A DNA stretch of 64,000 nt from Cupriavidus sp. UYMMa02A (GTDB taxonomy: Bacteria; Pseudomonadota; Gammaproteobacteria; Burkholderiales; Burkholderiaceae): positions 62,001 through 126,000 of the forward strand of contig LRMT01000040.1 in assembly GCA_001725945.1 (NCBI GenBank), in the 5' to 3' direction. Made by a program: the position numbers and the translations under genes. Under the pieces are notes generated by a model. The model did no database searches, had not been told where the DNA came from, and was given only the letters and a program-made list of their open reading frames with translations. Numbering within the stretch: the stretch's first letter is position 1; each line of letters starts with the position of its first letter. Positions 28,671 through 39,496 of the stretch are shown in pieces.

Positions 28671-29611
28671 ATGGACTGGACCCAGCGATTGCGGCTGCGC
28701 AACCTGCAGATGCTTCTCAGCCTGGCCGAGACCGGCAATATGAGCCAGTCGGCGGCGCTCCTCAACACCACGCAGCCTGGGCTTTCGAAGTGGCTCAAGG
28801 ATCTGGAGGATGACATTGGCCTGCCGCTGTTCGAGCGCCAGCACGTGGGCTGCAGCCCACGCCGTACGGTGAGTCGCTGATCGAGCACGCGCGCTGCATC
28901 GCCGCGCAGCTCGATACCGCGCGCGACGACCTGGCGGCGATGCGCGAAGGCGGCAGCGGGCTGGTGGTGGTCGGCACGTCGGGTGCCTCGGCGGCGGACA
29001 CGGTGCCGCTGGCCGTGCTGCGCCTGCTGCAGCGCATGCCGCGTGCGCAAGTGCGGCTGGTCGAAACGACCATGGACCGGCTCATGAACCAGCTTGCGCA
29101 CAATGAACTCGACATCGTGGTCGGCCGTTCCGCCCCGGAGTTGCAGGACGCCCAGACGCTTGGCGAGTCCCTGTATCTGGAGCCGATCCACTTCGTGGCG
29201 CGGCCACGCCACCCGCTCGCCACGCAGGAAGCGGTGACGTGGGAGGCGCTGCAAGGCTACCGCTGGGTGGTCTGGCCGCGCGGCACGCCGATCCGCAACG
29301 CGCTGGAGGCCGCGCTGGCCAGCGCCGGCCGTCCGCTGCCGGCGGACTGCGTGGAATCCAACTCCACGGTGCTCAACCTCACGCTGCTCAACAACAGCGA
29401 CATGATCGGCCTGGCCTCGCACCGGACCGCGCGCCGGCTGGAAGAGATGGGCGCGCTGCGCATCGTGCCGCTGCGGCTGGCAGGTTTCGGCTCGGTGTCG
29501 ATGTACTGGCGCGCGGACGCCATCAAGCGCTCGGCGGTAGCGGCCATGCTCGACTGCCTGCGGCGCGCGGCGGACCGGGAAGTGCCCGACGCCGTCGTCG
29601 CGGCGCCCTGA
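28671..29611 (+). CDS. LysR-type regulator of the gentisate operon (frame broken)
   Basis: Regulator of about 314 residues. Helix-turn-helix: LRNLQMLLSLAETGNMSQSAALLNTTQPGLSKWLKDLEDDIGLPLFER; effector domain from GSGLVVVGTSGASAADTVPLAVL. One G is missing near 28840 (ERQARGLQPTPYGES expected). It is divergent from gentisate dioxygenase with a perfect dyad between them, so it is the likely activator of 3-hydroxybenzoate/gentisate genes. The 'MSQSAALLNTTQPGLSKWL' helix resembles the GbpR-like branch of LysR proteins. Confidence 0.87.
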
Positions 29612-29713
29612 TCGCCTTGCCTTGAGCGACCGCCCTTTGGCGCCTACATTGGATGCTCCACGCTGGCGCCCCCGCGCGCCGCACATCCATGCATATCCAC
29701 CATGGAGGGCGAC

Positions 29714-30100
29714 ATGGAATTCCTGAACTCCGGCAAGGTCATGCCCACAGGGCTGCCGTTTTCCGAAGCCGTCCGCATTGGCAATACCGTTTACCTGTCT
29801 GGCCAGATGGGCATCGTGCCGGGCAGCGCGAGACTGGTCCCGGGCGGCATCCGCGAAGAAGCAAAGCAGGCGCTGATGAACATCCGCACGACACTCGAAG
29901 CTCACGGGCTGACGCTACGCGACGTGGCGAAATGCACGATCATGCTGGCGGATATCAATGAGTGGCAGGTTTTTAATGAGGTTTATAAAGGGTTCTTCGA
30001 ACCGCCGTATCCGGTGCGCAGTGCACTCGGGGCTAATGGGCTGGCACTGGGGGCTCGGGTTGAGGTCGAGTGTGTGGCGGTGGTCGGTGGCAACGGATAG
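29714..30100 (+). CDS. RidA (YjgF/YER057c/UK114) family enamine/imine deaminase
   Basis: Protein of 128 residues. The core GNTVYLSGQMGIVPGS, then EEAKQALMNIRTTLEAHG, and the C-terminal RSALGANGLALGARVEVECVAV match the RidA trimer fold; the Arg of PVRSALG binds the substrate carboxylate in active RidA members. GGAGGGCGAC before ATG 29714 decides this start over the ATG four codons upstream. It may clear reactive enamine or imine intermediates; no operon partner is evident. Confidence 0.9.
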   Translation: MEFLNSGKVMPTGLPFSEAVRIGNTVYLSGQMGIVPGSARLVPGGIREEAKQALMNIRTTLEAHGLTLRDVAKCTIMLADINEWQVFNEVYKGFFEPPYPVRSALGANGLALGARVEVECVAVVGGNG

Positions 30101-30125
30101 GGTTGTGTTCTTGGCAGGCGCGCCT

Positions 30126-30158
30126 GATTCGCCGGCGTAGCCGGCGAATCACTTTCTG
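30126..30158 (+). terminator. Hairpin after ridA, probable terminator
   Basis: GATTCGCCGGC, GTA, GCCGGCGAATC: a perfect 11-base stem with a 3-base loop, followed by a weak T-stretch (ACTTTCTG). It stands 25 bases after the ridA stop. The remaining part of the gap (30159-30562) shows no gene I can support; a smaller GTGAC/GTCAC dyad lies at 30165-30180. Confidence 0.6.
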
Positions 30159-30562
30159 TCCGAGTGACAGACAGTCACCAAAGAGCGCGTCGCCTGGCGG
30201 TGGGCCCTCAATTGCGCGGCGGCATTGGTTCGCCGCATGGCAAAGCACAATCACAAATGGCCCGTTGACGCCGCCACACGCGCCATGACATCAACTGGGT
30301 TAACCCGTCCCCTCCTCAGAAGGGCATAAACCTTCCCCCATCCCAGCCGTTAGCCGCGAAACAACAAGAACAAATCAACGAGTGCAGGCATTGCAACCCC
30401 CGTTCTGTCGGCGGCAAGCGTGACCTTCACCAGCGCGGCATGGCATTGACCGCGCAACTTTGTGGACGGCTGGCAGGCGTAGTACGGCGGTCGAGCCGCC
30501 GTGCTGGGAGGATTGGCAACCATTCAATGCGCTAACACATGGACGCAAGGGGAGAGACATTC

Positions 30563-32187
30563 GTGAACTTCAGGGATCTTTCGATCAAGACCAGGCTGCT
30601 GGCAGGCTTTGGCACGCTGGCCTGCATCGTGCTGGCCGTATCCGGCTACTCGTTGCTTGCGCTTCGCGACTCCACGGATGGTTTCACGCAGTACCTGGGA
30701 GGGATCAGTGCGCGTGCCGAGCTGTCCGCGCAGGTGCGCGCCGCAGTGGAGAGCCGCGCCATTGCCGCGCGCAATATCGTGCTGGCCACGGAGCAGGCTG
30801 ACATCGAGAAGGAAAAAGCCGAAGCGCTGCGCATGCATGAAGAGGTGACAAGCCGCCTCGGCAAGCTCAGCCAGATGGTGCAGGACAAGTCCGCCAGCGA
30901 TGAAGCACGCCAGCGTGTCGCGGACGTGGTCCGCATCGAAGCCCAGTACGGCCCGGTGGCGACCGCCATCGTCACGCTGGCCGCGGACAAGCAGACCAGC
31001 GAGGCGATTGCGCGCATCAACACACAGTGCCGGCCGTTGCTGGCAAAGCTCCGGCAAGCCGTCGATGCCTATGACAACCTGACCCATCGCCGCCAGCGCG
31101 ATATGGAAACCCAGCTCGCCGAGGATTACATCAAGCGGCGCAACCTGCTGATCTCGATCTCGCTGGCAGCGGTGGCGCTCGCATGGATCGGCGGCGTGCT
31201 GCTCACGCGCGCGATCACGAGGCCGATCAGCCAGGCGGTGGACGTGGCCCGCACGGTCGCCAGCGGCAATCTCGGCGCGCGCATCGAAGTCACGCGCCAT
31301 GACGAGACCGGGCGCTTGCTCGCCGCGCTGCGCGAGATGAACGAACGCCTCACGGAGACGGTCACGCACGTGCGTGCCGGCAGCGCTAGCATCGCCGGCG
31401 CCACGCGCGAGATTGCGCAGGGCAACGCCGACCTGAGCAGCCGTACGGAAGAGCAGGCCGCTTCGCTGGAGGAAACTGCCGCCAGCATGGAGGAGCTGAC
31501 CGAAACCGTCCGCCAGAACACCGACAACGCGCGCCACGCCAGCGAACTGGCACGCAATGCCGCCAACGTCGCACAGCAGGGAAGCAGCACGGTCGGCCGT
31601 GTGATGGAGACCATGCAAGGCATCAGTGCCAGTTCGGCCAAATTGCCGAGATCACCGGCATCATCGAGAGCATTGCATTCCAGACCAACATTCTTGCGCT
31701 CAATGCCGCCGTGGAAGCGGCGCGCGCGGGCGAGCAGGGCCGCGGGTTTGCGGTGGTGGCGAGCGAAGTGCGCGCACTGGCCCAGCGCTCGTCCGGCGCG
31801 GCCAAGGAAATCAAGGAACTGATCGAGACCTCTGGCCGGCAGGTTGCCGCCGGTGCCGACCTGGCCGGCGAGGCCGGGCAGACCATGGCATCGGTCACGC
31901 AAGCTGTGGCGCAGGTGACGGCCATCGTCGACGAGATTGCGTCGGCGTCGTCCGAACAGGGGCGTGGCATCGAACAGGTGAACCAGGCGATCGTCCAGAT
32001 CGACGAGGTGACCCAGCACAATGCCTCGCTCGTCAGCGAGGCAGCGTCTGCGTCGCGCTCGCTGGAAGACCAGGGACGTGAGTTGAACGAGCTGGTGTCG
32101 TTCTTCCGCTTGCCGGGAGAAACACAAGGCAGGCATGCGCCGGCGGGCACGGGGGCACAAGCTTCGCGGCGCGTCGCCATGGCGTGA
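30563..32187 (+). CDS. Methyl-accepting chemotaxis protein (frame broken once)
   Basis: Chemoreceptor of about 542 residues. N-terminal helix [23 protein letters not shown], a periplasmic four-helix-bundle domain of about 150 residues, second helix [25 protein letters not shown] domain ([23 protein letters not shown]) and a signalling domain with the hairpin tip [40 protein letters not shown]. One G is missing near 31636. GTG at 30563 has a GGGAGA site; the upstream ATG at 30539 has none. There is no C-terminal pentapeptide tether for CheR. Ligand unknown. Confidence 0.9.
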
Positions 32188-32213
32188 TTTAGTCAAGGCG
32201 TCTTGGCCGACTG

Positions 32214-32255
32214 TCATTCCCGCCCGTGCCCTTTTAGGCATGGGCGGGAACGACG
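32214..32255. repeat. Dispersed GTC(A/G)TTCCCGC repeat, half copy / hairpin after chemoreceptor gene
   Basis: TTCCCGCCCGTGCC, six bases, GGCATGGGCGGGAA: a 14-base stem with one mismatch. The same GTC(A/G)TTCCCGC...ATGGGCGGGAAC design recurs at 35137. It lies between the chemoreceptor and rtcB genes and may terminate the former. Confidence 0.6.
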
Positions 32256-32398
32256 TCGATCACTGAGCGGCATTGCGGTTCCTGCCTGTCGCTGAATCGC
32301 CTCTTCCTGACGCCGCCTCCTATGCCGGTGTCTTCACTTCGGGATTTGACTGCGGGCCGAACCGTCTAAACTGCAGCCGATTCAACCCGGAGACGTTC

Positions 32399-33628
32399 AT
32401 GACACAAGAGGCCCGCTACGAATTGCTGCAGGCTGGCAAGGGCCGCCCGGTCAAGATGTGGACGCACGGCGTACCGGTGGAAGACGAAGCGCGCCGGCAA
32501 CTCGTCAATACCGCGCAGATGCCATTCATCTTCCATCATCTCGCCGTGATGCCCGATGTGCACCTCGGCAAGGGCTCGACCATCGGCTCGGTGATTCCGA
32601 CCATCGGGGCGGTGATTCCTGCGGCGGTGGGCGTGGACATAGGCTGCGGGATGATGGCCGTACAGACGTCGCTGCGCGCGTCCGACCTGCCGGACAGCCT
32701 TGGCCCGCTGCGCAGCGCGATCGAACACGCGGTGCCGCATGGCCGCACTGGCCAGGGCGGCCGGCGCGACGAGGGTGCCTGGGGAAAGATCCCGGACCAG
32801 GTCGACAGCGTCTGGGCCGACATGGCCGCGGACTTCCGCCGCATCACCGACAAGTATCCACAGCTCGCACGCACCAACAACCGCAACCACCTGGGCACGC
32901 TTGGCACCGGCAATCATTTCATCGAGGTCTGCCTCGATGAGGCCGATACCGTGTGGTTCATGCTCCATTCCGGCTCGCGCGGCGTCGGCAACGCGATCGG
33001 CACCACGTTCATCGCGCTGGCGCAGCAGGATATGCGCCGGCACCTGGCCAACCTGCCCGACCGCGACCTGGCCTACCTGACCGAAGGGTCGGAGCACTAT
33101 GACGACTATGTGTTTGCCGTGTCATGGGCGCAGCAGTTCGCGCGGCGCAACCGCGAACTGATGATGGCGAACGTGCTGGTGGCCGCGCGCCGCGTTATCC
33201 GCAAGCCGTTCAGCGCGCAGGCCGAGGCCGTGAACTGCCATCACAACTACGTGCAGAGGGAGCACCACTTCGGCCAGGACGTGCTGGTCACGCGCAAGGG
33301 TGCGGTGAGCGCGCGCGTTGGCGAACTCGGCATCATTCCGGGCTCGATGGGCGCGCGCTCGTTCATTGTGCGCGGCAAGGGCAACCCCGAGTCGTTCTGC
33401 TCGTGCAGCCACGGCGCGGGCCGCACCATGAGCCGCACGGAGGCGAAGCGCCGCTTCAGCGTGGCCGACCAGGTGCGCGCGACCGAAGGCGTGGAATGCC
33501 GCAAGGATGCCGCCGTGATCGACGAGATCCCGATGGCCTACAAGGACATCGATGCGGTAATGGCGGCTCAGTCAGATCTCGTGGAGATCGTGCACACGCT
33601 CAGGCAGGTGGTGTGCGTGAAAGGGTAG
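32399..33628 (+). CDS. rtcB: RNA-splicing ligase RtcB
   Basis: Intact 409-residue RNA ligase joining 2',3'-cyclic phosphate and 5'-OH ends, using GTP and manganese. Hallmarks: PDVHLGKG, GVDIGCGM (metal Cys), NHLGTLGTGNHFIEV, HSGSRGVGN, NCHHNYV and CSHGAGR, whose His is guanylylated. The length matches the shorter bacterial branch. GGAG lies before ATG 32399; the longer reading frame upstream lacks conserved sequence. No rtcA, rtcR or tRNA-repair genes are near. Confidence 0.94.
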   Translation: MTQEARYELLQAGKGRPVKMWTHGVPVEDEARRQLVNTAQMPFIFHHLAVMPDVHLGKGSTIGSVIPTIGAVIPAAVGVDIGCGMMAVQTSLRASDLPDSLGPLRSAIEHAVPHGRTGQGGRRDEGAWGKIPDQVDSVWADMAADFRRITDKYPQLARTNNRNHLGTLGTGNHFIEVCLDEADTVWFMLHSGSRGVGNAIGTTFIALAQQDMRRHLANLPDRDLAYLTEGSEHYDDYVFAVSWAQQFARRNRELMMANVLVAARRVIRKPFSAQAEAVNCHHNYVQREHHFGQDVLVTRKGAVSARVGELGIIPGSMGARSFIVRGKGNPESFCSCSHGAGRTMSRTEAKRRFSVADQVRATEGVECRKDAAVIDEIPMAYKDIDAVMAAQSDLVEIVHTLRQVVCVKG

Positions 33629-33656
33629 CTGGCTGGAACCTTGGAAATGTGTCATT

Positions 33657-33686
33657 TTGTTGCATTCTGTGGCGTATTGTTGTAAT
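33657..33686 (+). promoter_or_regulatory. Possible promoter of the FAD oxidoreductase gene
   Basis: TTGTTG (33657-33662), 18 bases, TGTAAT (33681-33686). The gap between rtcB and the next gene is A/T-rich in this part. An AGGAGG at 33688 is 24 bases before the ATG, too far to act as a normal ribosome site. Weak evidence. Confidence 0.3.
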
Positions 33687-33717
33687 TTGAGGAGGACCCC
33701 AACCTTCGGACGACTCC

Positions 33718-35109
33718 ATGCGCCCCTTCTGGCTAGAACAGGCCCTTCTCGGTGATACCGATCTTGCTCCTGCATTGCGCGGAACCCGGCAGGCCGACAT
33801 CTGCATCGTAGGTGGCGGGTTTACGGGGCTTTGGACCGCGCTGCAACTGAGGCAAAAGCGTCCTTCCGCGAGAATTACCATTCTCGAGGCCGACATATGC
33901 GGGGCGGGGGCAAGCGGACGCAACGGCGGCTGCATGCTGACGTGGTCCACCAAACTCTTTACGTTGACGCGGCTGTTCGGTGAAGCCGAAGCCATGCGGC
34001 TGATCCGGGCGTCCGAGGACGCGATCCCCGCCATCGCGGACTTCTGCCGCCAGCACGGTATCGACGCCGATCTGCGGATGGATGGCACCATCTATACCGC
34101 CACCAATCCTGCCCAGGAAGGGTTGCTCGATCCGGTCGTGCAGGCGCTGGAGGACTGCGGGCTCAATAGCTGGCAGCGCTTGAGCAACGGCGAGGTTGCC
34201 GCGCGAACGGGCTCCGCCCGCAACCGCTCTGGTTTTTTCTCACCGTTGGCGGGCACGGTGCATCCGGGAAAGCTGGTGCGCGGCCTGCGTCGCGTGGCGC
34301 TGACCCAGGGAATCGACATCCATGAGCGCTCGCCGATGATTTCCCTGGTCGATGCCGCGCGTCCCGCGGTCGTTACGCCGAGCGGGCGCGTGGAAGCCGG
34401 CCACGTGGTGCTGGCGCTCAATGCCTGGATGCCGACGCTGTTCCCGCAGTTCGAGCGTTCGGTGGCCATTGTGTCGAGCGACATGATCATGACGGATCGT
34501 TGTCCCGACCTGCTGGCCAGCATCGGCCTGGATCATGGCGCGTCGGTGCTGGATTCGCGCACCTTTGTCTACTATTACCGCACCACCCGCGACGGGCGGC
34601 TCATGCTTGGCAAGGGCGGCAACACGTTTTCGTTCCGCGGGCGCATCATGCCGGTCTTCAACCAGGCGTCTCCCTACGAGACGATGCTCACGCACAGCCT
34701 GCGCGCGTTCTTCCCGGCGCTGAGCGAGGTGCCGGCGATCGCCAGCTGGAATGGCCCCTCGGACCGGTCGGCGACCGGATTCCCTTTCTTCGGCTACCTG
34801 AACGGAAACCGGGCCGTCTCCTACGGTTTCGGCTATTCCGGCAATGGCGTGGCGCCGAGCTATATGGGCGGCCAACTGCTGTCGTCGCTGGCATTGAGCG
34901 AGGACAATGCGTGGACGCGTTCCGGTCTGGCGAAGGGCCCGCGTGGCCAGTTCCCTCCCGAACCGGTGCGTTATCTGGGCTCGCTGCTGGTACGCAACGC
35001 GATTCGCCGCAAGGAAAGCGCCGAAGATCGTCACACGGAACCATTCCTGCTCGACAAGTTCCTGGCCCGCTTCGCTCAGGCCGCCGGTAAAGCCGATAAG
35101 GTGGCCTGA
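33718..35109 (+). CDS. FAD-dependent amine oxidoreductase of the DAO family, phosphonate-cluster associated
   Basis: Intact 463-residue flavoprotein. FAD-binding ADICIVGGGFTGLWTALQL near residue 26 followed by the GASGRNGG motif of glycine/D-amino acid oxidase-like enzymes; C-terminal GYGFGYSGNGVAPSYMGG closes over the flavin. It ends convergent with phnW, 265 bases away. From general knowledge, FAD oxidoreductases are recurrent near phnW and some act on 2-aminoethylphosphonate or its N-methyl form, which would be a sensible job here. Neither substrate nor direct link can be proved from sequence. Confidence 0.85.
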   Translation: MRPFWLEQALLGDTDLAPALRGTRQADICIVGGGFTGLWTALQLRQKRPSARITILEADICGAGASGRNGGCMLTWSTKLFTLTRLFGEAEAMRLIRASEDAIPAIADFCRQHGIDADLRMDGTIYTATNPAQEGLLDPVVQALEDCGLNSWQRLSNGEVAARTGSARNRSGFFSPLAGTVHPGKLVRGLRRVALTQGIDIHERSPMISLVDAARPAVVTPSGRVEAGHVVLALNAWMPTLFPQFERSVAIVSSDMIMTDRCPDLLASIGLDHGASVLDSRTFVYYYRTTRDGRLMLGKGGNTFSFRGRIMPVFNQASPYETMLTHSLRAFFPALSEVPAIASWNGPSDRSATGFPFFGYLNGNRAVSYGFGYSGNGVAPSYMGGQLLSSLALSEDNAWTRSGLAKGPRGQFPPEPVRYLGSLLVRNAIRRKESAEDRHTEPFLLDKFLARFAQAAGKADKVA

Positions 35110-35136
35110 GCGCGAAATGCCGTTCAGTTTGCCACC

Positions 35137-35222
35137 GTCGTTCCCGCGCATACCCGAAGGGCACATGGGCGGGAACCCGGGGACTTCCAAAGACGCTGGA
35201 TTCCCGCCTGCGCGGGAATGAC
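35137..35222. repeat. Dispersed repeat with ATTCCC-N8-GGGAAT end
   Basis: It starts GTCGTTCCCGC, has an inner GCACATGGGCGGGAAC and ends with ATTCCCGCCTGCGCGGGAAT followed by GAC. The last part has the form ATTCCC-N8-GGGAAT known from small dispersed repeats in betaproteobacteria (Neisseria dRS3). It shares its outer design with 32214-32255. Confidence 0.65.
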
Positions 35223-35293
35223 AATGGCACTTGATGCCTTAACTGAACCGCATTCGAACAGGCACCGCGCAGAGACGCAGGTACGACGCAGAA

Positions 35294-35339
35294 ATGGCCA
35301 GGACCGCATCGGCGGATTCGCCGGTGCGGTCCTGGCCAT
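35294..35339. terminator. Long near-perfect hairpin between converging genes
   Basis: Two 21-base arms beginning ATGGCCAGGACCGCA and ending TGCGGTCCTGGCCAT, with a GATT loop and only one mismatch. It sits between the ends of the FAD oxidoreductase (+) and phnW (-) genes. There is no strong T-run on either side, so it could be a terminator, an RNA-stability element or both. Confidence 0.55.
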
Positions 35340-35374
35340 GTCGAAAGCTCAAATCAATCGTCCCGACTCCACCA

Positions 35375-36502
35375 TCACGCAGCGACGGCCGGCCCGATCT
35401 CGACGCCCATTGCGGCCAGGACTTCGCCGATGGCTTTCACAGCGCCCGGGATGCCGGCGTCGCCGAAATGGCCGATGCATCCTACGCGGAAGGTCTCGAT
35501 CTCGGTCAGCTTGCCCGGGTACAGGATGTAGCCGCGCTGCTTGACGGCCTGGTAAAAGGTCTTGAAGTCGTAGTTGGGATCGGCCGGTGCATGGAACGTG
35601 ACGATGATCGGGGCCTGCACCTCGCGCTCGAGGTAGGGCTTCAGTCCAAGCGCTTCCATGCCGTCGACCAGCAACTGGCAATTGCGGGCATAGCGCGCGC
35701 CGCGTGCCGGGAGTCCACCTTCTTCCATATATTGCTGGAGCGCCTGGTCAAGCGCCGCGACCACATGCGTCGGCGGCGTGAAGCGCCACTGCGTGGTTCT
35801 TTCCATGTATTTCCACTGGTCATAGAGGTCGAGCGAAAGGGAATGGCAATTGCTCTCGCAGCGCTCCAGCGCAGTGCGCCGGGCGATCACGAAGCCCATG
35901 CCCGGCACGCCTTCCAGGCATTTGCCGGAGGCGGCAATGACGGCATCGAACGGGGTCGTGCGGGCGTCGATGTCGATCGCGCCGAACGAGCTCATCGCAT
36001 CGACGATCAGTCCGCGCCCATGCCGCGCCACGACCTGGGCGATTTCGTCCAGCGGATTGAGCACGCCGGTGCCGGTTTCGCAGTGGACGACCGCAACGTG
36101 GGTGATGGTGCTGTCCGCAGCCAGCAGGCGGTCGATATCCGCTGCCCGCATCGGACGGTCCTCGGCATATTCGATGATCGACAGGCGCCGGCCCAGGGTC
36201 TTGCAGATCCTGGCGATGCGCTGGCAATAGGCGCCGTTCACAGGCACCAGTACATGGCCGTCGCGCGGCACCAGCGTGCCGATGGCGGCCTCCACGGAAA
36301 AGGTGCCGCTGCCTTGCAGGGGCACGCATTCGTGCGTGCCTTCGCCGTGGACGATCGCCAGCACCTGCTGGCGAATGCGGGCGGTAATGGCGTTGAAGTC
36401 AGTGTCCCACGAGCCCCAGTCGCGCAGCATGGCCTGGCGCGTGCGGTCCGAGGTGGTGAGGGGGCCGGGAGTGAGCAGGATGGGATAGGGCGTGGCGGTC
36501 AT
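35375..36502 (-). CDS. phnW: 2-aminoethylphosphonate:pyruvate transaminase
   Basis: PLP enzyme of 375 residues converting 2-aminoethylphosphonate and pyruvate into phosphonoacetaldehyde and alanine. N-terminal [20 protein letters not shown] and DWGSWDTDF are specific signatures. [13 protein letters not shown] holds the cofactor Asp and [12 protein letters not shown] the Schiff-base Lys (near residue 195). The frame is intact. Its gene follows the phosphonate ABC permease gene; phnA and phnY, which use its product stepwise, lie across the divergent promoter region. Confidence 0.95.
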   Translation of the reverse strand: MTATPYPILLTPGPLTTSDRTRQAMLRDWGSWDTDFNAITARIRQQVLAIVHGEGTHECVPLQGSGTFSVEAAIGTLVPRDGHVLVPVNGAYCQRIARICKTLGRRLSIIEYAEDRPMRAADIDRLLAADSTITHVAVVHCETGTGVLNPLDEIAQVVARHGRGLIVDAMSSFGAIDIDARTTPFDAVIAASGKCLEGVPGMGFVIARRTALERCESNCHSLSLDLYDQWKYMERTTQWRFTPPTHVVAALDQALQQYMEEGGLPARGARYARNCQLLVDGMEALGLKPYLEREVQAPIIVTFHAPADPNYDFKTFYQAVKQRGYILYPGKLTEIETFRVGCIGHFGDAGIPGAVKAIGEVLAAMGVEIGPAVAA

Positions 36503-36546
36503 GGGTGTCTCCTGACGTTGGGTTCTGGTCTGTCGGATAGAGGCGC

Positions 36547-38288
36547 TCAGTGGCGGGCCAGGTCGCGCCAGCCTTGCGTGCGTCGCAACAGCACGCGGGT
36601 GCAAAGCGCATAGACCAGGCAGATGGCTGTGGACGTCAGCACAATCAGGCTGGCAAGGGCGGATGCGGGGCCGATGTCGCCGGCATCGTCCATGTGCATG
36701 ATGGCGACGGAGGCCAGGATGGTTTCCGGCGTGTAGAGGAAGATCACGCACGACAGCGTGGCCATCGACACCACGAAGTAATACCTGGCGATATCCAGCA
36801 CCGCCGGCAGGCATACCGGCAGCGTCACGCGCAGGAACGTGCGCCATTGCGGCACCTTGAGCGAGGCCGAGACCGCTTCGAACTCGTTATCGATCTGCTT
36901 GAGCGCGGTGATGGCCGTCAGGTGGCTCGACGTGTAGTAGTGGATGATGGTCGACTGGATCACCAGGATCATCGTGTTATAGAGGAAGTTGAACGGGTTC
37001 GCCGGGTGGTTGAAGAAGATCACATAGCCCAGTCCAAGCACCAGTCCCGGCACGGCCATCGACAGCACCGCCAGGAAATGCATGACCGGCCGCATCAGGC
37101 CGAGGTTGCGGGTCTTCTCGATCAGGTAGCGCCGGTGAAGACGATGAGCGAGCCCGACAGCGCCGTGGCGGTTGCAAGCACGAGGCTGTTCTTGTAGGCG
37201 CCGGCCATGTCGCTCTCGAACAGCACGATGCGGTAGTTCTGCAGGCTCAGCGTCAGGTCGTACGGCCACAGCTTGATCAGCGAGGTATAGATCGCCATGC
37301 CGACCACTGCGAGCAACAGTGCGCAAACCAGCGTGCAATAGCCACCGAGCAGCGCGTTGGCCCAGGCATTGGGCTTGGGCACGTAGGGCACCGAACGGGC
37401 GGTGAGCTGCGCGCGCAGCTTGCGGCGCACGACGGTGTCGATCATGAACGAGAGTATCGATGGCACCACCAGGAGCACACCCACTACCGCGCCCATCGAA
37501 AAATTCTGCTGCCCGATCACCTGCTTGAAGACGTCGATGGAAAGCACGTTGAAGTCGCCGCCGATCACCTTGGGCGCGCCGAAGTCCGAGATGACATAGG
37601 TGAACGTCACCGTCGCCGCGCTGATCAGGCCGTACTTGCTGGAGGGCAGGGTCACGCTGAAGAACTTGCGCCGGGTGCTCGCGCCGAGCGCGCTGGCGGC
37701 TTCGTAGAGGCGGCCGTCGGCAAGCGAGAGCGCCGTGACAAGGATCATCAGCGCGTGGGGGAAGGTGTTGTAGACCTCCGCGATGATGATGCCGCGCGCG
37801 CCGTAGATCGATGCCCCGCCGAGCAGCGGCTTGAGCACGCCCTGGTTGCCGAACCACTGCACGAACGAGATGGCGGAAAGCAGCGACGGCGCCAGCAGTG
37901 GGATGAGCGCTACCAGCCGGAAGACCGCCTTGAGCGGCGCCGGCAGAGTGCTGCGTGTCAGCGCATAGGCAAACACAAAGGCCAGCGGCACCGAGATGCC
38001 AACCACGCTCGCGGCCAGCACCACTGAGTTGCGTGCCGACTGCATCAGAGACGGCGTCCTGATGTAGGCGGCGAAGTGGGCGAGCCCGACAAAATGGCCA
38101 TCACGATCGAGCACGGCATTGCCGAGGATCGCGCACATCGGTGCCAGCAGGAAGAGGAACAGCGCCACCAGCACACAAGCCAGCACCGCGCGGGCGATGA
38201 TTTCGTCCCAGTTCCAGCGGGCCAGCCAGCTTGTCGTGGTGGTTTCGGGCGTCCGGGACGGCATCGGGGGAAGCGCGATCTCTTTCAT
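36547..38288 (-). CDS. phnU: 2-aminoethylphosphonate ABC transporter permease, two fused permease domains (frame broken)
   Basis: Membrane protein of about 580 residues with two binding-protein-dependent permease domains in one chain (FbpB-like plan). About twelve hydrophobic stretches are visible; the cytoplasmic EAA-like loops are [24 protein letters not shown] in the first half and [22 protein letters not shown] in the second. One base is missing near 37127. Its ATG overlaps the phnT stop (ATGA). In Salmonella the two halves are separate PhnU and PhnV, so the symbol is approximate. Confidence 0.87.
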
Positions 38289-39413
38289 CGTTTTGCTCCA
38301 GTCGCTGCGAAGGCCTGGATACGGCTCGCACGCAGCGCAATGCGCAGGGGCTGGCCGGCGCGGATGCCGTGATCGTGGAACTGGTCGAGGGTGAATTGCA
38401 GGCACAGCGTCTGTCCCCCGAGGTGCTCGCAGCTCGCCTCGGCCATGCAGGTGTCACCCAGGAACTCGACCTTTTCGATGTCGACCGTCAGCTGGTTGGG
38501 CGTATCGCCGCTGAACTGGCCGATGTGACGGTCTTCGGGACGAAGATAGAGGTTGACTGCGTGCCGGGCTCGAACTCGCGGCTGCAGCCTCGCAGGTCAG
38601 CTCCAGCGTGCCCACGCGAAAGCGCCGGCCACCCAGCGCAGTGCCGGCCAGCACGTTCACGCGCCCGACAAAGTCCGCCACGAAGGGCGTGGCCGGGCGT
38701 TCGTAGACATCCAGCGGCGTGCCGACCTGCTCGATGACGCCATGGTTCATGACGACGATCCGGTCGGCCATGGACAGGGCCTCTTCCTGGTCGTGCGTGA
38801 CCATGATGGTGGTCACGCCGACCTGTTGCTGCAGGCGCCGGATCTCGCCGCGCAGGCGCACGCGTTCGAGGGCATCAAGCGCGGACAGCGGTTCGTCGAG
38901 CAGCAGCAGTCCGGGCCGCGTCGCCAGCGCCCGCGCTAGCGCGACGCGCTGCTGCTGGCCGCCCGAAAGCTGGCTCGGATACTTGCGCCCGGAGGTCGGC
39001 AGGCCCACCAGGTCGAGCAGTTCCTGCACCCGCTGCGCGATCTCGGCCCGGCTGGTGCGACGGTTCACGAGGCCGTAGGCCACGTTATCGGCGATCGTGA
39101 GGTTCGGGAACAGCGCATACGACTGGAACACGATGCCGTAGTCGCGCCTGGCGGGAGGCAGCGCGGAGATGTCGCGCCCCAGCTGGAGGATGGTGCCGGC
39201 GGTCTGCTTCTCCAGGCCGGCGATGATGCGCAACAGCGTGGTTTTGCCGCAGCCCGACGGGCCGAGGAAGCACAGCATCTCGCCCTGGTAGACGGTCAGG
39301 TCGATATGCCGCAGGGCGCAGAAAGTTTCGAACTCCTTGCGCACGCCCCGGATATCGAGGGCGGGCACGCTGCCGGCGCGCGTGGCGACGAACTTGGCGC
39401 TGGTCATTTCCAT
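38285..39413 (-). CDS. phnT: 2-aminoethylphosphonate ABC transporter ATP-binding protein (frame broken)
   Basis: ATPase of about 377 residues: Walker [11 protein letters not shown]-loop [12 protein letters not shown], signature LSGGQQQR, Walker [14 protein letters not shown]-loop VTHD, then a TOBE-like C-terminal domain ([11 protein letters not shown]). Breaks near 38576 and 38557 each need one G, restoring a C-terminus that ends AATGAKR and overlaps the permease start. ATG at 39413 is preceded by GGGGACACC. It energises uptake of aminophosphonate with the fused permease and the PhnS-like binding protein. Confidence 0.9.
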
Positions 39414-39496
39414 AGGTGTCCCCACTATGTGGTGATGTCTGGGATGGCGATAGCGGTAATGGGCGCAGCGGGGCGGCGGGCGCCCCGGGGCGTGGC

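Noticed and set aside
30033-30254. Reverse-strand 73-codon frame over the end of ridA
   Set aside because: It is made of the hairpin and its flanks; Arg-rich shadow product, no ribosome site.
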